A stretch of DNA of 64,000 bases from Verrucomicrobiales bacterium (GTDB taxonomy: Bacteria; Verrucomicrobiota; Verrucomicrobiae; Limisphaerales; UBA1100): NCBI GenBank assembly GCA_002721895.1, contig PBLV01000006.1:157032-221031 (forward strand), written 5' to 3'. Both the position numbers and the translations under genes were made by a program. How positions within the stretch are numbered: the first letter of the stretch is position 1; the number at the start of each line of letters is the position of its first letter. Positions 17,938-26,717 of the stretch are shown piece by piece. Under the pieces are notes generated by a model, which ran no database searches, was not told where the DNA came from, and saw nothing but the letters and a program-made list of their open reading frames with translations.

Positions 17938-19376
17938 TGCACACGCTATCCATCAATCGCCGCCATTTTTTTGGCCGAACAGCCACCGGCATTGGCACTG
18001 CGGCGCTGGCGTCGCTGCTGAACGAAAATTTGCTCAGCCGCCCAATCTTGCCGGATCTCCTGAGCGGCAAACCCGGAGTGCCCCACCTTGCCCCCAAGGC
18101 CAAGCGCGTTATTTATATGTACCAAAGCGGTGCCCCCTCGCAGGTGGACTTGTTTGACGACAAGCCATCACTGGAGAAATTGAACGGCCAAAACCTGCCC
18201 GACTCCATTCGCCAAGGCCAACGCTTGACCGGCATGACTTCGCGTCAAAAGAGTTTCCCCGCCGCAAAATCATTCACCCAATTCAATGCACACGGACAAT
18301 CAGGCATCCGCATCAGCGACCTGCTGCCATGGCACGCCAAGATCGTGGACGACATGTGCCTCATCCGCTCCATGCACACGGAGGCCATCAATCATGATCC
18401 CGCCATCACCTTCTTTCAAACCGGGCACCAACAACCCGGCCGCCCCAGCTTAGGCGCTTGGGCCAGCTACGGCCTTGGCAGTGCCAACAAGGATTTGCCC
18501 GCCTTCGTGGTACTCCACAGCAAATGCACGGATCCCCAGGCACAGCCCCTTTACGCCCGCCTCTGGGGCAGTGGTTTTCTTCCCAGCAACCATCAAGGCG
18601 TCAAGTTTCGCGCGGGGCAAAACCCCGTACTTTACCTAAACGACCCAACCGGAGACACACCACAAGGCCGCCGACAACTGCTAGATTCACTGGCCGAACT
18701 CAACACCCTTCGCCGCGAGGATACCGGCAATCCGGAAATTGACACCCGCATCGCCGCGTACGAAATGGCCCACCGTATGCAAATGAGCGTGCCGGAGTTG
18801 ACGGATCTTTCCAAGGAACCTGCAAGCACATTCAAGCTGTACGGGGAAGACGCTAGAATTCCGGGCACTCATGCGGCTAACTGCCTCCTGGCACGGCGCT
18901 TGGCGGAGCGTGACGTTCGCTTCATTCAGCTTTACCATCGCGGCTGGGATCATCACAGCGGACTGCCCGGCCGCCACCCAAAGATCGCGCGCGAAACAGA
19001 CCAAGGCAGCGCCGCGTTGGTGATGGATCTCAAGGAGCGGGGACTGCTGAAAGACACCTTGATAATCTGGGGTGGCGAATTTGGCCGCACGGTCTACCGC
19101 CAAGGCGGCAACGCCACGAACTACGGCCGCGACCACCACCCCCGCTGCTTCTCACTTTGGATGGCCGGTGGCGGCATCAAGGGAGGCACCACCCATGGCG
19201 AAACTGACGATTGGTGTTACAATGTTGCCAAGGACCCAGTCCATGTTCACGACCTCAACGCCACCATTTTGCACCTGCTGGGAATCGACCACGAAAAACT
19301 GACCCACCGCTATCAAGGCCGCGACTATCGCCTCACGGATGTACACGGCAAGGTGGTCAAGCCAATCATTGCCTGA
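17937..19376 (+). CDS. DUF1501 (sulfatase-like) exported protein
   Basis: 479 residues from the ATG at 17937, overlapping the previous stop (TAATG). A twin-arginine export signal is visible: INRRHFFGRTATGIGTAALA. Then come YMYQSGAPSQVDLFDDKP, HTEAINHDPAITFFQTG and the C-terminal WGGEFGRT with GRDHHPRCFS, which are typical of DUF1501, an alkaline-phosphatase/sulfatase-superfamily protein. It is exported folded by Tat. The DUF1553/DUF1501 pair is a standard PVC gene couple and presumably acts as one system outside the cytoplasm. Confidence 0.93.
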   Translation: MHTLSINRRHFFGRTATGIGTAALASLLNENLLSRPILPDLLSGKPGVPHLAPKAKRVIYMYQSGAPSQVDLFDDKPSLEKLNGQNLPDSIRQGQRLTGMTSRQKSFPAAKSFTQFNAHGQSGIRISDLLPWHAKIVDDMCLIRSMHTEAINHDPAITFFQTGHQQPGRPSLGAWASYGLGSANKDLPAFVVLHSKCTDPQAQPLYARLWGSGFLPSNHQGVKFRAGQNPVLYLNDPTGDTPQGRRQLLDSLAELNTLRREDTGNPEIDTRIAAYEMAHRMQMSVPELTDLSKEPASTFKLYGEDARIPGTHAANCLLARRLAERDVRFIQLYHRGWDHHSGLPGRHPKIARETDQGSAALVMDLKERGLLKDTLIIWGGEFGRTVYRQGGNATNYGRDHHPRCFSLWMAGGGIKGGTTHGETDDWCYNVAKDPVHVHDLNATILHLLGIDHEKLTHRYQGRDYRLTDVHGKVVKPIIA

Positions 19377-19666
19377 CCCCTGCCTCGAATTCTCCCATAC
19401 AGCACAGAACGTCCGGACTAGCAAGAGCCACACGGGAATTAACGGGGACAACCCACTTGAAGAAGAAGGGAATAATTCACTTCGCGTGCGATCCCAAAAC
19501 CGATTCCAAAGCAAAACGCATCCCCTCAAAACTCAGCTAATTTGCTTCCACAACTCAAATCGAGGCCAGCCCACAAGGCCAGAAACCATCTGGGCACGAT
19601 CCACCTTGAGCCCAGCACCCCAGGCAACTGAATTCCGCCCTATGGAGGCACGAGGATATATGGAAC

Positions 19667-19710
19667 AAAAAAAGCCGCCCGGAGCAGGCGAGCCCGCTCT
19701 ACGGACGGCT
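19667..19710 (-). terminator. Rho-independent terminator (minus strand)
   Basis: On the minus strand, AGCCGTCCG (19710-19702) pairs with CGGGCGGCT (19681-19673) and an inner GAGCGGG/CCTGCTC stem extends it. A run of seven T follows (19673-19667). This ends a minus-strand transcript, either the pseudopilin mRNA from 20012 or a separate RNA. Confidence 0.8.
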
Positions 19711-19903
19711 ACCAATCCCGTTGGAATTCCCCGAGGGGATTTCCGCCAAGGTTGTTTGCCTTTGGTGGAGGCTCGATCAAGCACACGCCAAGCACCACCC
19801 CGAAGGATTGGCCCGGCCGAAAGTGACTCCCGAAGGCCTCACTTCCGCTGCCCTCGACCGGTCAAGCTCATCAATGACTCGCTCAACAGAGTGAAAGTAC
19901 TCC

Positions 19904-19937
19904 AACTCTCCCAGAAGTGAAGGGAGAGTTATTTTTT
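19904..19937 (+). terminator. Rho-independent terminator (plus strand)
   Basis: AACTCTCCC (19904-19912) and GGGAGAGTT (19922-19930) form a perfect 9-bp stem with a 9-base loop. It is followed by ATTTTTT. It could end the DUF1553/DUF1501 transcript, although it lies about 530 bases beyond that stop, or an unrecognised plus-strand RNA. Confidence 0.8.
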
Positions 19938-20011
19938 CGTGTTCACCAGTTGTTCACCGCACGGAAAAAAGAAAACGACAAACTACCCAACGCCTCCTGG
20001 ATCCAATCCCG

Positions 20012-20704
20012 TTAGGGACCGAAATCTTCCTCGCCACTGGTCTCAATGTAGGACTGCTGCTCATCCAGTGTCCGAATGATCTCGGCATCGGGCAAAGCCA
20101 AGCGAAGGGCTGCCACTCCCTCAGCCGTGATATACGGGCAATCGAAAACCGTCAAAACCTCCAAGCTCTCCATGGGATGCGGTTCGCCATAAATAAATTC
20201 GCCCTGAACTGTACCTGCAATTTGCTCCAGCGTCTTGTCCGTAATCTTAGTGCCATCCAAGTGTAAGCGTTTCAAGGCAGGCGTGGGAAGAACCCATTCC
20301 GTCCATGTGTCATCAAACTGGGTGTAACTGAAATCAAGCGCCTCAAGATACCGCATTTCCGGATACGGCATTCCGTTCAATTGGCTGGAATAGACCATCT
20401 CCCCCAGCATGTCCCGAACGTCCTCAAACGTGATGTCGGTGTATGTGAAATCCAATTCCACCAAAAGGGGCTGCTCCAAGTGCGTCGTTTCCTTGAAGGT
20501 TTCCGCGGTGGCCATGAGATACTGGCGAAACTGCACATAGTCCGTCCGCCTCTTGGCCGCACGACGCGCATTCACGACGGCCGGAACAACCATCGACGTC
20601 ATAATGCCAATGATGCCCACCGTGACCATCATCTCGGTCGCCGAAAAGCCACGTTTGCGTCCGCGCTTTTTGAACCTGAATAGATCGAGTAAGCTCAGTT
20701 TCAC
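20012..20704 (-). CDS. Pseudopilin-like protein with leucine-rich-repeat-like tail
   Basis: 230 residues. After a basic leader (FKKRGRKRG) comes a prepilin cleavage site and hydrophobic helix, GFSATEMMVTVGIIGIMTSM. Glu is at position +5 after the Gly-Phe cut, as in type IV pilins and type II secretion pseudopilins. The C-terminal half (about residues 95-215) is not a known pilin globular domain. It shows leucine-rich-repeat-like units: MRYLEALDFSYTQFDD, LKRLHLDGTKITDKTLEQIAG, and LEVLTVFDCPYITAEGVAAL closing with LPDAEI. No other pilus genes are nearby. A minus-strand terminator lies about 300 bases downstream. Confidence 0.72.
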   Translation of the reverse strand: MKLSLLDLFRFKKRGRKRGFSATEMMVTVGIIGIMTSMVVPAVVNARRAAKRRTDYVQFRQYLMATAETFKETTHLEQPLLVELDFTYTDITFEDVRDMLGEMVYSSQLNGMPYPEMRYLEALDFSYTQFDDTWTEWVLPTPALKRLHLDGTKITDKTLEQIAGTVQGEFIYGEPHPMESLEVLTVFDCPYITAEGVAALRLALPDAEIIRTLDEQQSYIETSGEEDFGP

Positions 20705-20898
20705 AGCCTGCTCCCCTTCAAACTGTCCTATTTTAACACAAATTGATCAAATGTCACACCCAAATCCGCAGCATCAGCCAGATTTTTCCCCAGCCTTCGA
20801 CGAAACTGGGCGGCGCATCTTTCATTACCTTTGGATAAATCTTACTTTATTTTCACCATATTCCCCATAAGCTCCCCACTCACTCCACACCCAGTCTC

Positions 20899-21369
20899 AT
20901 GGCAAAATCAATGTGGCGAAGCATAGGCGCGGTAATGGCAGGCGGATTTTGCGCCATATTCGTGATAATGCTGCTTGAATTAACTGGCCATCTTGTCTTC
21001 CCCCCCCCTCAGGAAATCGTTGAACGGTTAACGCATAATGACAAACAAGTGCGCGACAAGGCACTCCGCGAGTATCTCCCCCGAGCCCACTTGGGAGCAC
21101 TATTAACCGTGCCCTTCGCATGGATAACAGGAACCATGGCTGGGGCATATCTCGCGGGCCGAATAGCCAAGACACAACTTCTCCGGCATGCAATCGCCGT
21201 TGGATTCATCCTGATGATTGGCGGAGCGCAAACGCTCTACTCACTGCCCCACCCTCCCTGGATGTGGGGAGGTCTGTTCGCGTTTCCAATTGGCGCCTAT
21301 CTGGGTTCACATTTGGCGCTTAAAGACACCCCACAAACGGAAGAAGCATCCAGCGAAGACTCGACTTAA
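20899..21369 (+). CDS. Small integral membrane protein, unknown function
   Basis: 156 residues with about four hydrophobic segments: residues 7-30 (IGAVMAGGFCAIFVIMLLEL), 65-90, 95-115 and 122-142. A charged, probably periplasmic or cytosolic loop (RLTHNDKQVRDKALREYL) lies between the first two. The C-terminal tail is acidic (EEASSEDST). I do not recognise the family. The decayed gene at 21426-22025 ends in a similar acidic tail and has similar overall architecture, so the two may be diverged relatives of a PVC membrane-protein family. Confidence 0.6.
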   Translation: MAKSMWRSIGAVMAGGFCAIFVIMLLELTGHLVFPPPQEIVERLTHNDKQVRDKALREYLPRAHLGALLTVPFAWITGTMAGAYLAGRIAKTQLLRHAIAVGFILMIGGAQTLYSLPHPPWMWGGLFAFPIGAYLGSHLALKDTPQTEEASSEDST

Positions 21370-21425
21370 GGAGGACCTTGGCACACACTCCACCCTCGGC
21401 TCGCGAGCCACGGAGCATAAACATT

Positions 21426-22025
21426 ATGAAGCCACACAGTTATCTTGCCGCCCTCGACGCGGCTTTTGTTGTTTTCATCTGACAAGGCATCTCCCACGGA
21501 CCCCTGCCATAGTTCCACAACGAGATACATTCTTTTGAAAATGGCGCCGAAGTCGAGAAAGTCCTGTCTGAATCCACACCAAAGGCAGGCATGTACTACT
21601 ACCCGCACTTGGATCCAAACGAAAAGGAAGCCCTCCCCAAGGTGACCAAACACCTTGCCGAGGGTTACGTCGTTTTCGCGAGCATCTCCCCAAAGGGGAA
21701 ACACTCCATGCCGGTATGTTTGATGTTCCGATTTGTTTTCAACTTTGCGAGCGCGCTCTTGGTGACTTTTCTGCTCTCCAAATTATCCCATGACGGAACC
21801 GGTTGCCGTGTTGGGGTTACGGTCTTTTTCGCCTTGTTTGCCTTGGTCACATCCGTCCTTCCCAACTGGACTTGGTGGGGATTCTCCAATGGCTTTATTG
21901 GGTTCCTGATCTTCGACCATCTTGTCGGCTGAACCTTGGCAGGATTCACCCTCGCCAAGCTTTTGCCGAAGAACGAAGACGATGCAGGCGAAAGCCCGGA
22001 GGATTCAGCCGGGGAAGCCGCGTAA
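21426..22025 (+). pseudogene. Decayed membrane-protein gene with three in-frame stops
   Basis: One continuous frame from ATG 21426 to TAA 22023-22025 reads as a plausible 199-codon membrane protein. It is broken by TGA at 21480, TAG at 21510 and TGA at 21930. The flanking text (FVVFI*QGISHGPLP*FHNE) resembles a family with Trp at both sites, a pattern like 'W..ISW..LPWH'. GMYYYPH then follows where that family has 'SGIYxLP'. Each stop could come from a TGG Trp codon by one change. Two hydrophobic segments (MFRFVFNFASALLVTFLL and a later VTVFFALFALVTSVL) remain intact, so decay is recent. Confidence 0.75.
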
Positions 22026-22072
22026 TCCCCTTCTTGCCACACGCGCGGATGGATGCTTGATTGGGCGCAGCC

Positions 22073-23608
22073 ATGAAACCCATCTTCCTGTCCCTCTTGG
22101 GGGCAATCCTCGCTTTGCCGAGTTTTGCCGCGCAAAAACCGAACATCATTTTTGTTTTTACTGATGACCACGCCGCCCACGCCATCAGTGCCTACGACTC
22201 CAAGATCAACAAAACTCCGCACATGGACCGATTGGCCAAAGAAGGCATGCTGTTCCGCCGCTGTTATGTCAGTAATTCCATCTGTGGCCCCAGCCGCGCC
22301 GTCATCCTGACCGGCAAACACAGCCACCTCAACGGCTTTTGGCGGAACGGCCTTTCCTTCAACGGGGAACAGCAAACCTTCCCGAAGCTCCTACGCAAGG
22401 CCGGCTACACCACCGCCATGATCGGCAAATGGCATCTCAAAAGCACCCCCACCGGATTCGATTACTTCGACGTCCTTATCGGCCAAGGCCCCTACTACAA
22501 CCCGCCGATGAAAACCACGGACAAGGATGGTAAAGTCGTTACCCGTCCCCACACCGGTTACACCACAGACATCATCACTGACAAGGCCCTGTCTTGGCTC
22601 AAGAACAACCGTGAAAAGGACAAGCCCTTTATGCTCATGTACCAGCACAAGGCCCCACACCGAAACTGGCAGCCGGGCCCCAAGCACCTGACCACTTTTG
22701 ACGACGTGGAAATTCCCGAGCCGGAAACCCTCTGGGACGACTATCAAGGCCGCACCTCCGCCGCCTCCAATCAAACCATGACCATCGCGCGGCACTTGAG
22801 TGAAAACGACCTAAAACTCAATCGCGGCCCCGGCAATCTCACCCCCGAGCAGCGCAAACTCTGGGAAGCCGCCTATGGTCCCAAGAACGAAGCCTTTCGC
22901 AAGGCCAACCTCACCGGCAAGGCACTCGTAAAATGGAAATACCAGCGTTACATCAAGGACTATCTCCGTTGTGTTCAGTCCGTGGACGACAATCTGGGCC
23001 GTCTGTTGGACTATCTCGACAAGAGCGGCTTGGCCAAGAACACCGTGGTCATCTACAGCAGCGACCAAGGCTGGTATCTCGGCGACCACGGCTGGTATGA
23101 CAAACGCTGGATGTACGAGGAAAGCCTCGTGATGCCGCTACTTGTCCGTTGGCCCGGCGTGGTCAAGGCCGGCAGCGAGAATACGGACATCGTTTCCAAC
23201 CTCGACTTCGCCGAAACCTTTCTGGACATCGCCGGCGCAAAGCTTCCCGCCGACATGCAGGGTGCCAGCCTGCTCCCCTTGCTAAAGGGCAAAACCCCGG
23301 AGAATTGGCGCACCCATTTCTATTATCACTACTATGAGTTCCCCGGCGCCCATAGCGTGGCCCGTCATTACGGTGTCACCGACGGCCGCCACAAGCTCAT
23401 CCATTTTTATCAGAACAAGGAGTGGGAACTGTTCGATTTGTCAAAGGATCCCAACGAACTGAACAACGTCCACGGAAACAGCGAATACCGAAAAATCCAA
23501 GCCAAGCTCGAGGGCGAACTCAAGCGTCTGCGCACCCACTACAAGGTTCCGGAGCAGGATCCTGTCCGGCCTCCCCGCAAACCAAGGCGGCCCAACAACA
23601 AAAAGTAG
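22073..23608 (+). CDS. Secreted type I sulfatase
   Basis: 511 residues from the ATG at 22073, with a signal peptide ([19 protein letters not shown]). The first metal-binding Asp pair is in [10 protein letters not shown]. The formylglycine motif [13 protein letters not shown] places the modified Cys at residue 71, followed by KHSHLNG. Also present are [16 protein letters not shown] and [23 protein letters not shown], all sulfatase active-site elements. It should remove sulfate from an organic sulfate ester, probably a marine glycan, after Cys-type formylglycine maturation. It lies alone between the decayed gene and a convergent lipoprotein gene two bases away. Confidence 0.94.
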   Translation: MKPIFLSLLGAILALPSFAAQKPNIIFVFTDDHAAHAISAYDSKINKTPHMDRLAKEGMLFRRCYVSNSICGPSRAVILTGKHSHLNGFWRNGLSFNGEQQTFPKLLRKAGYTTAMIGKWHLKSTPTGFDYFDVLIGQGPYYNPPMKTTDKDGKVVTRPHTGYTTDIITDKALSWLKNNREKDKPFMLMYQHKAPHRNWQPGPKHLTTFDDVEIPEPETLWDDYQGRTSAASNQTMTIARHLSENDLKLNRGPGNLTPEQRKLWEAAYGPKNEAFRKANLTGKALVKWKYQRYIKDYLRCVQSVDDNLGRLLDYLDKSGLAKNTVVIYSSDQGWYLGDHGWYDKRWMYEESLVMPLLVRWPGVVKAGSENTDIVSNLDFAETFLDIAGAKLPADMQGASLLPLLKGKTPENWRTHFYYHYYEFPGAHSVARHYGVTDGRHKLIHFYQNKEWELFDLSKDPNELNNVHGNSEYRKIQAKLEGELKRLRTHYKVPEQDPVRPPRKPRRPNNKK

Positions 23609-23610
23609 CC

Positions 23611-24999
23611 CTAATTCCCGGCTTCCGGGGTTTTCTTGACGTCCTGCTCCGCAGTATTTTCCACCTGCACGGTGAATGTGTGGAAGACGTTTTGGCCGCT
23701 GGCATCAGACAGGGTCAGAATGAAGCTAACCGGCCCGGCCTTGTGGTCCGCGGGAACCCGCCAAGTCAACTTGTTCTTTTTGATCTTTGCCCCCTCGGGC
23801 CCGTCATTCAGCTCCACCTTCGCCTTGCCACGGCCGGACATGATCTCAATTGTGTAGGAATAAATCTCGCCCGCCTTAACCCGCTTGGAGGGAATGGAGG
23901 TTGCAAAAAGATAATCAATCCCCTTCTTCTTCAAAACATCGATCACAGAAATTCGTCTCAAGACTAGTTCATCCAGGGTCTCCCCCACGGTCACCAGCAA
24001 CTCCGCCGTCGGGAAAAAATGCACCTTCTGGTCCAATGGTAACTTACCGTTGAAGGCTCCCATCAATTCCTCGATGTCAGGCAAGGTCACCAATAGCTGG
24101 CGATCGTTTGAAGTAAAAATGGAAAGCTCGGGGTTTTTTGTCGGCCTCCGCCCATAGTACGGCCCTACTCCCTTCACCCCAATGAAGTAGGCTGGATGAT
24201 ACGAGGCCAAACAGCGCAGCCCCTCAAATCGGCTGGGGTTTAACCGCGCCAATTCCTGCGAATACACGCCGCTGCTCGTCAACACCATGGTGCCATCCGG
24301 GCTGGGAATGAGATAACCCGCGGAGGAATGTTGACTGCGCAAATTGTGAGTTTTTCCCGTCAAGGTCAGTAGGCGGATGCCGTTCGGCGAAATCCTTGGT
24401 GTCCAACCAGTAAATGCTGTCCCGTCCATCGATGCCCGAACCTGCATGGGATACTGAGGATGCGAAGCCCAGAAATTGTCTCGTTGCCCATAGGATTCCC
24501 TCTTCAGCGTCTGGGGATTATAGAAGCGCGCGCCATTCCGCGTCAGCATCAGCAGCGGCCCCGCTGAGGAAGCCCCCATGACCAAGCTATCCACCAAGCC
24601 CGGCTCATCGAGTGCCACCGTCAGTTCCTTTTCAAAGGACTTCAAATCCCAGCGCTGGATGATCTTGTGGTCCCGCGCCACCACGATCAACTTATCCATT
24701 CCCCCTGCAAATAGGATCTCATCCGAGCCCATGGGCAAATACTTCACGATCTCCCCCTTGGAAACATCCACGATTGCCAACTTACGTAGCTTGCCCAAGT
24801 GGAAAATCAGATAACGCCCCCCAACCGCGGCCACCATCGCATCCACCGGCGCGGGCAGCTTCAACTTCTTGACGCCACTCTCGGGTAAGGGCGGCCTCGC
24901 AAACTTTGCCACTTCTCCCAGATCACCAGCACTCCCTCCAGTCGAAGCACAGCCGATGCACAGAACCAGAACCATTGAAAGATACAAACCCAGCCTCAT
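23611..24999 (-). CDS. Propeller-like lipoprotein with C-terminal Ig/cadherin-like domain
   Basis: 462 residues from the ATG at 24999. A lipoprotein signal (MRLGLYLSMVLVLCIGCAS) has Cys-17 as lipidation site. Residues 40-330 carry short repeated strand motifs such as VAAVGGRYLIFHLGKLRKLAIVD and NGIRLLTLTGKTHNLR, suggesting a WD-like propeller. Residues 370-455 (IPSKRVKAGEIYSYTI, then GPEGAKIKKNKLTWRVP and FILTLSDASGQNVFHTFTV) match the putative-Ig/cadherin-like type. Surface adhesion or sensing is possible; no function can be assigned. It is convergent with the sulfatase. Confidence 0.65.
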   Translation of the reverse strand: MRLGLYLSMVLVLCIGCASTGGSAGDLGEVAKFARPPLPESGVKKLKLPAPVDAMVAAVGGRYLIFHLGKLRKLAIVDVSKGEIVKYLPMGSDEILFAGGMDKLIVVARDHKIIQRWDLKSFEKELTVALDEPGLVDSLVMGASSAGPLLMLTRNGARFYNPQTLKRESYGQRDNFWASHPQYPMQVRASMDGTAFTGWTPRISPNGIRLLTLTGKTHNLRSQHSSAGYLIPSPDGTMVLTSSGVYSQELARLNPSRFEGLRCLASYHPAYFIGVKGVGPYYGRRPTKNPELSIFTSNDRQLLVTLPDIEELMGAFNGKLPLDQKVHFFPTAELLVTVGETLDELVLRRISVIDVLKKKGIDYLFATSIPSKRVKAGEIYSYTIEIMSGRGKAKVELNDGPEGAKIKKNKLTWRVPADHKAGPVSFILTLSDASGQNVFHTFTVQVENTAEQDVKKTPEAGN

Positions 25000-25042
25000 A
25001 ACACTGAAACCCTGCCCCAAAATCATCACCCGCGCAAGCCCA

Positions 25043-25455
25043 TCAATCCTCCCCGACCAATGCCATTCGCAGCTCCCGCAACAACGCCCGCTCCACGTCT
25101 TTCAACTCCCTATCCGCCTTTGCCAAACGCCGGCAGGCATGAAGAGTCACTGCCTAGGCCTCATCCCGGCATAGGCGCTCCCCAATCGACGAACAGTACT
25201 CCGCCGCCTTCAGCTGGAACGAAAGATTTTCCCCCGCGGCAGGCTCGATTGTTTCACATAATCCGTAAGGGCCACTTCCGACACCCATGGCAAGCGCTTC
25301 AATTGCCGGGCCGGTTCCCTCTCCTCCCCCTCGCGAATCCTCCGGTCAATCAACATCGAGTAAACCACTGCATCCACGAACGCTTCACATTCAGCCTGGG
25401 AAAAACCATCCGCATCGGCGCCCAGCCACTCCCCCAGAAAATCAATCAAGCCCAT
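25043..25455 (-). pseudogene. TerB-like gene broken by frameshift and stop
   Basis: The 5' part from 25455 reads MGLIDFLGEWLGADADG, then VDAVVYSMLIDRRIREGE and LKRLPW, which resembles the all-helical TerB/DUF533 fold. This frame stops at 25210. From about 25240 another frame continues sensibly: GENLSFQLKAAEYCSSIGERLCRDEA, a TAG at 25154-25156, then RLAKADRELKDVERALLREL to a TGA at 25043-25045. One shift in a G-rich run (GCGGGGGAAA) plus one nonsense change would explain the loss. A sequencing error could cause the shift but not readily both lesions. Confidence 0.65.
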
Positions 25456-25495
25456 GGCCGAATTTTAAGCACCACTACAAAATTGGCAACTTCAA

Positions 25496-26311
25496 TTAAC
25501 GCGGAGGCGCAACCGGCCGCGCCAGTGGATGAAACTGCTCCGCGCGGGCACGAATTTGCCTTACCTGCTCCACGGTCAGTTTTTCAGCCACCAAATCCCG
25601 CCCCCGTGCCGCTGCCGCAACTCCTTGGCGCGCCGCCACCTCCATCCAGAAATATGCCTCGGCCTGATTTGGCTGCACCCCCAAACCACGGGCTGACATC
25701 AAACCCATGTAGAACTGTGCCCCCTTGTCCCCCTTCAACGCTTCATCATTCACCCAGCGGGCCAACTCCGTCACCTGCGGTCCCGTCAGGGCGAGTACTT
25801 CACCCCGCAGAACCAAGCCGGCGTAATATACCCGCGCCTCACTATGGCCCTGAACAGACGCCTGCCGCAGCCATTTTGCCCCTTCCGCCGGCACACGCCG
25901 TGTCCCTCGCCCTTCCGAGAGCCACACGCCCGCGTTGAACTGTGCCTCAGCCAAGCCGCCTGTCGCCGCATTCTTGAGCATCACAAATGCCGCCTCCTCA
26001 TTCCGGGGCACACCCTGCCCATCCGCCTGCATCAAGGCAAAATTGAATTGGGCTTCCGGCAATCCCTGCAATGCCGCCATTCGGTAGTAGCGGGCCGCTT
26101 CCATCATTCTTTTTTCCCCCTCCAATCGCAGGGCCAGATTGTATTGAGCGACAGAATCCCCTCCATCAGCTTTCACCCACAGAGGGTCCACGACGGGTGG
26201 CGATACGGGTTGGGGAGGAGGAAATTCCACATGTGGCCGCTGCGCCGGCGGTTTGCCCGGCGAACAGGCACTCATCAACAAAACCAGAAACCACCCCCAA
26301 GCACTCCTCAT
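25496..26311 (-). CDS. Sel1-repeat lipoprotein
   Basis: About 271 residues from the ATG at 26311; the frame is open to 26359. The start gives a lipoprotein signal (FLVLLMSACSPG). After a Pro-rich spacer come Sel1 repeats: GDSVAQYNLALRLEGEKRM, GLPEAQFNFALMQADGQGV, GLAEAQFNAGVWLSEGRGT, GHSEARVYYAG and GDKGAQFYMGLMSARGLGV. Sel1 helical repeats scaffold protein complexes. The final segment (LTVEQVRQIRARAEQF) also occurs as LTGDELAECRRL in the next upstream gene, so these are paralogues in tandem. Confidence 0.85.
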   Translation of the reverse strand: MRSAWGWFLVLLMSACSPGKPPAQRPHVEFPPPQPVSPPVVDPLWVKADGGDSVAQYNLALRLEGEKRMMEAARYYRMAALQGLPEAQFNFALMQADGQGVPRNEEAAFVMLKNAATGGLAEAQFNAGVWLSEGRGTRRVPAEGAKWLRQASVQGHSEARVYYAGLVLRGEVLALTGPQVTELARWVNDEALKGDKGAQFYMGLMSARGLGVQPNQAEAYFWMEVAARQGVAAAARGRDLVAEKLTVEQVRQIRARAEQFHPLARPVAPPR

Positions 26312-26351
26312 AAAATCGACGCTACCACGCCTCCGCACAGCCCCGCAAGCG

Positions 26352-26717
26352 TCACGCATTCACAAGCCGACGGCACTCCGCCAATTCGTCTCCGGTAAGC
26401 TTTTTCGCGATGACATCCAGATTTTTACCTGCTTTTCGGTCCCCCTGATTTGCCGCGAGATAGAAAAACCTGTAGGCCTTCTTCAAGTTCAAATCCACTC
26501 CGTCCCCCGTGTAATGCCGCGCCCCCATGTTGTTCTGGGCCAACATGTGTCCCGCCTCGGCTGCTTTCACCAGCCACCCCACCGCCACGGTGTCGTCCAG
26601 CTCTGCCTCCATACCGATGGCGTGCCTCCATCCCAGCTCGTACTGGGCCTCAACATCCCCCTCCTTCGCACGCGCCAAGGCGGTCTCGTAATTAAAGGAC
26701 TCTCCGGATTCCTCCAT
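26352..26717 (-). CDS. Short Sel1-repeat protein
   Basis: 121 residues, no signal peptide visible. It holds about three Sel1 units: GDVEAQYELGWRHAIGMEA, GHMLAQNNMGARHYTGDGVDLN, and AYRFFYLAANQGDRKAGKN, then a C-terminal helix LTGDELAECRRL shared with the downstream lipoprotein. The ATG overlaps the stop of the oxidoreductase gene by one base (TAATG), so it is the middle gene of an oxidoreductase-Sel1-Sel1 transcript. Its role is unknown; a protein-protein scaffold is the usual use of the fold. Confidence 0.8.
   Translation of the reverse strand: MEESGESFNYETALARAKEGDVEAQYELGWRHAIGMEAELDDTVAVGWLVKAAEAGHMLAQNNMGARHYTGDGVDLNLKKAYRFFYLAANQGDRKAGKNLDVIAKKLTGDELAECRRLVNA

Larger units (their letters stand above)
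19377..20011. other. Long intergenic region with no gene recognised
   Basis: 635 bases between the DUF1501 gene and the pseudopilin gene. No reading frame here has a recognisable product. It contains two rho-independent-type hairpins pointing in opposite directions (annotated separately). It also has a GC-rich, hairpin-rich stretch at about 19710-19900, paired direct repeats GTTCACC at 19941-19947 and 19952-19958, and an 11-base direct repeat CCAATCCCGTT at 19712-19722 and 20003-20013. A structured RNA on the minus strand is possible. Comparison by eye with tmRNA, RNase P RNA, 6S and SRP RNA motifs gave no match. Confidence 0.5.

Noticed and set aside
19710..19930. tmRNA, RNase P RNA, 6S RNA or SRP RNA in the structured gap
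   Set aside because: None of the conserved core motifs of these RNAs could be found by eye on either strand, so no named RNA is reported.
21426..22025. Selenoprotein or altered genetic code for the three-stop gene
   Set aside because: One of the stops is TAG, the sites look like Trp rather than Cys, and TGA and TAG end many intact genes here.
25060..25938. A 292-codon plus-strand frame rich in Pro and Ala
   Set aside because: It is antisense to the TerB-like relic and Sel1 lipoprotein; low-complexity translation of the opposite strand.
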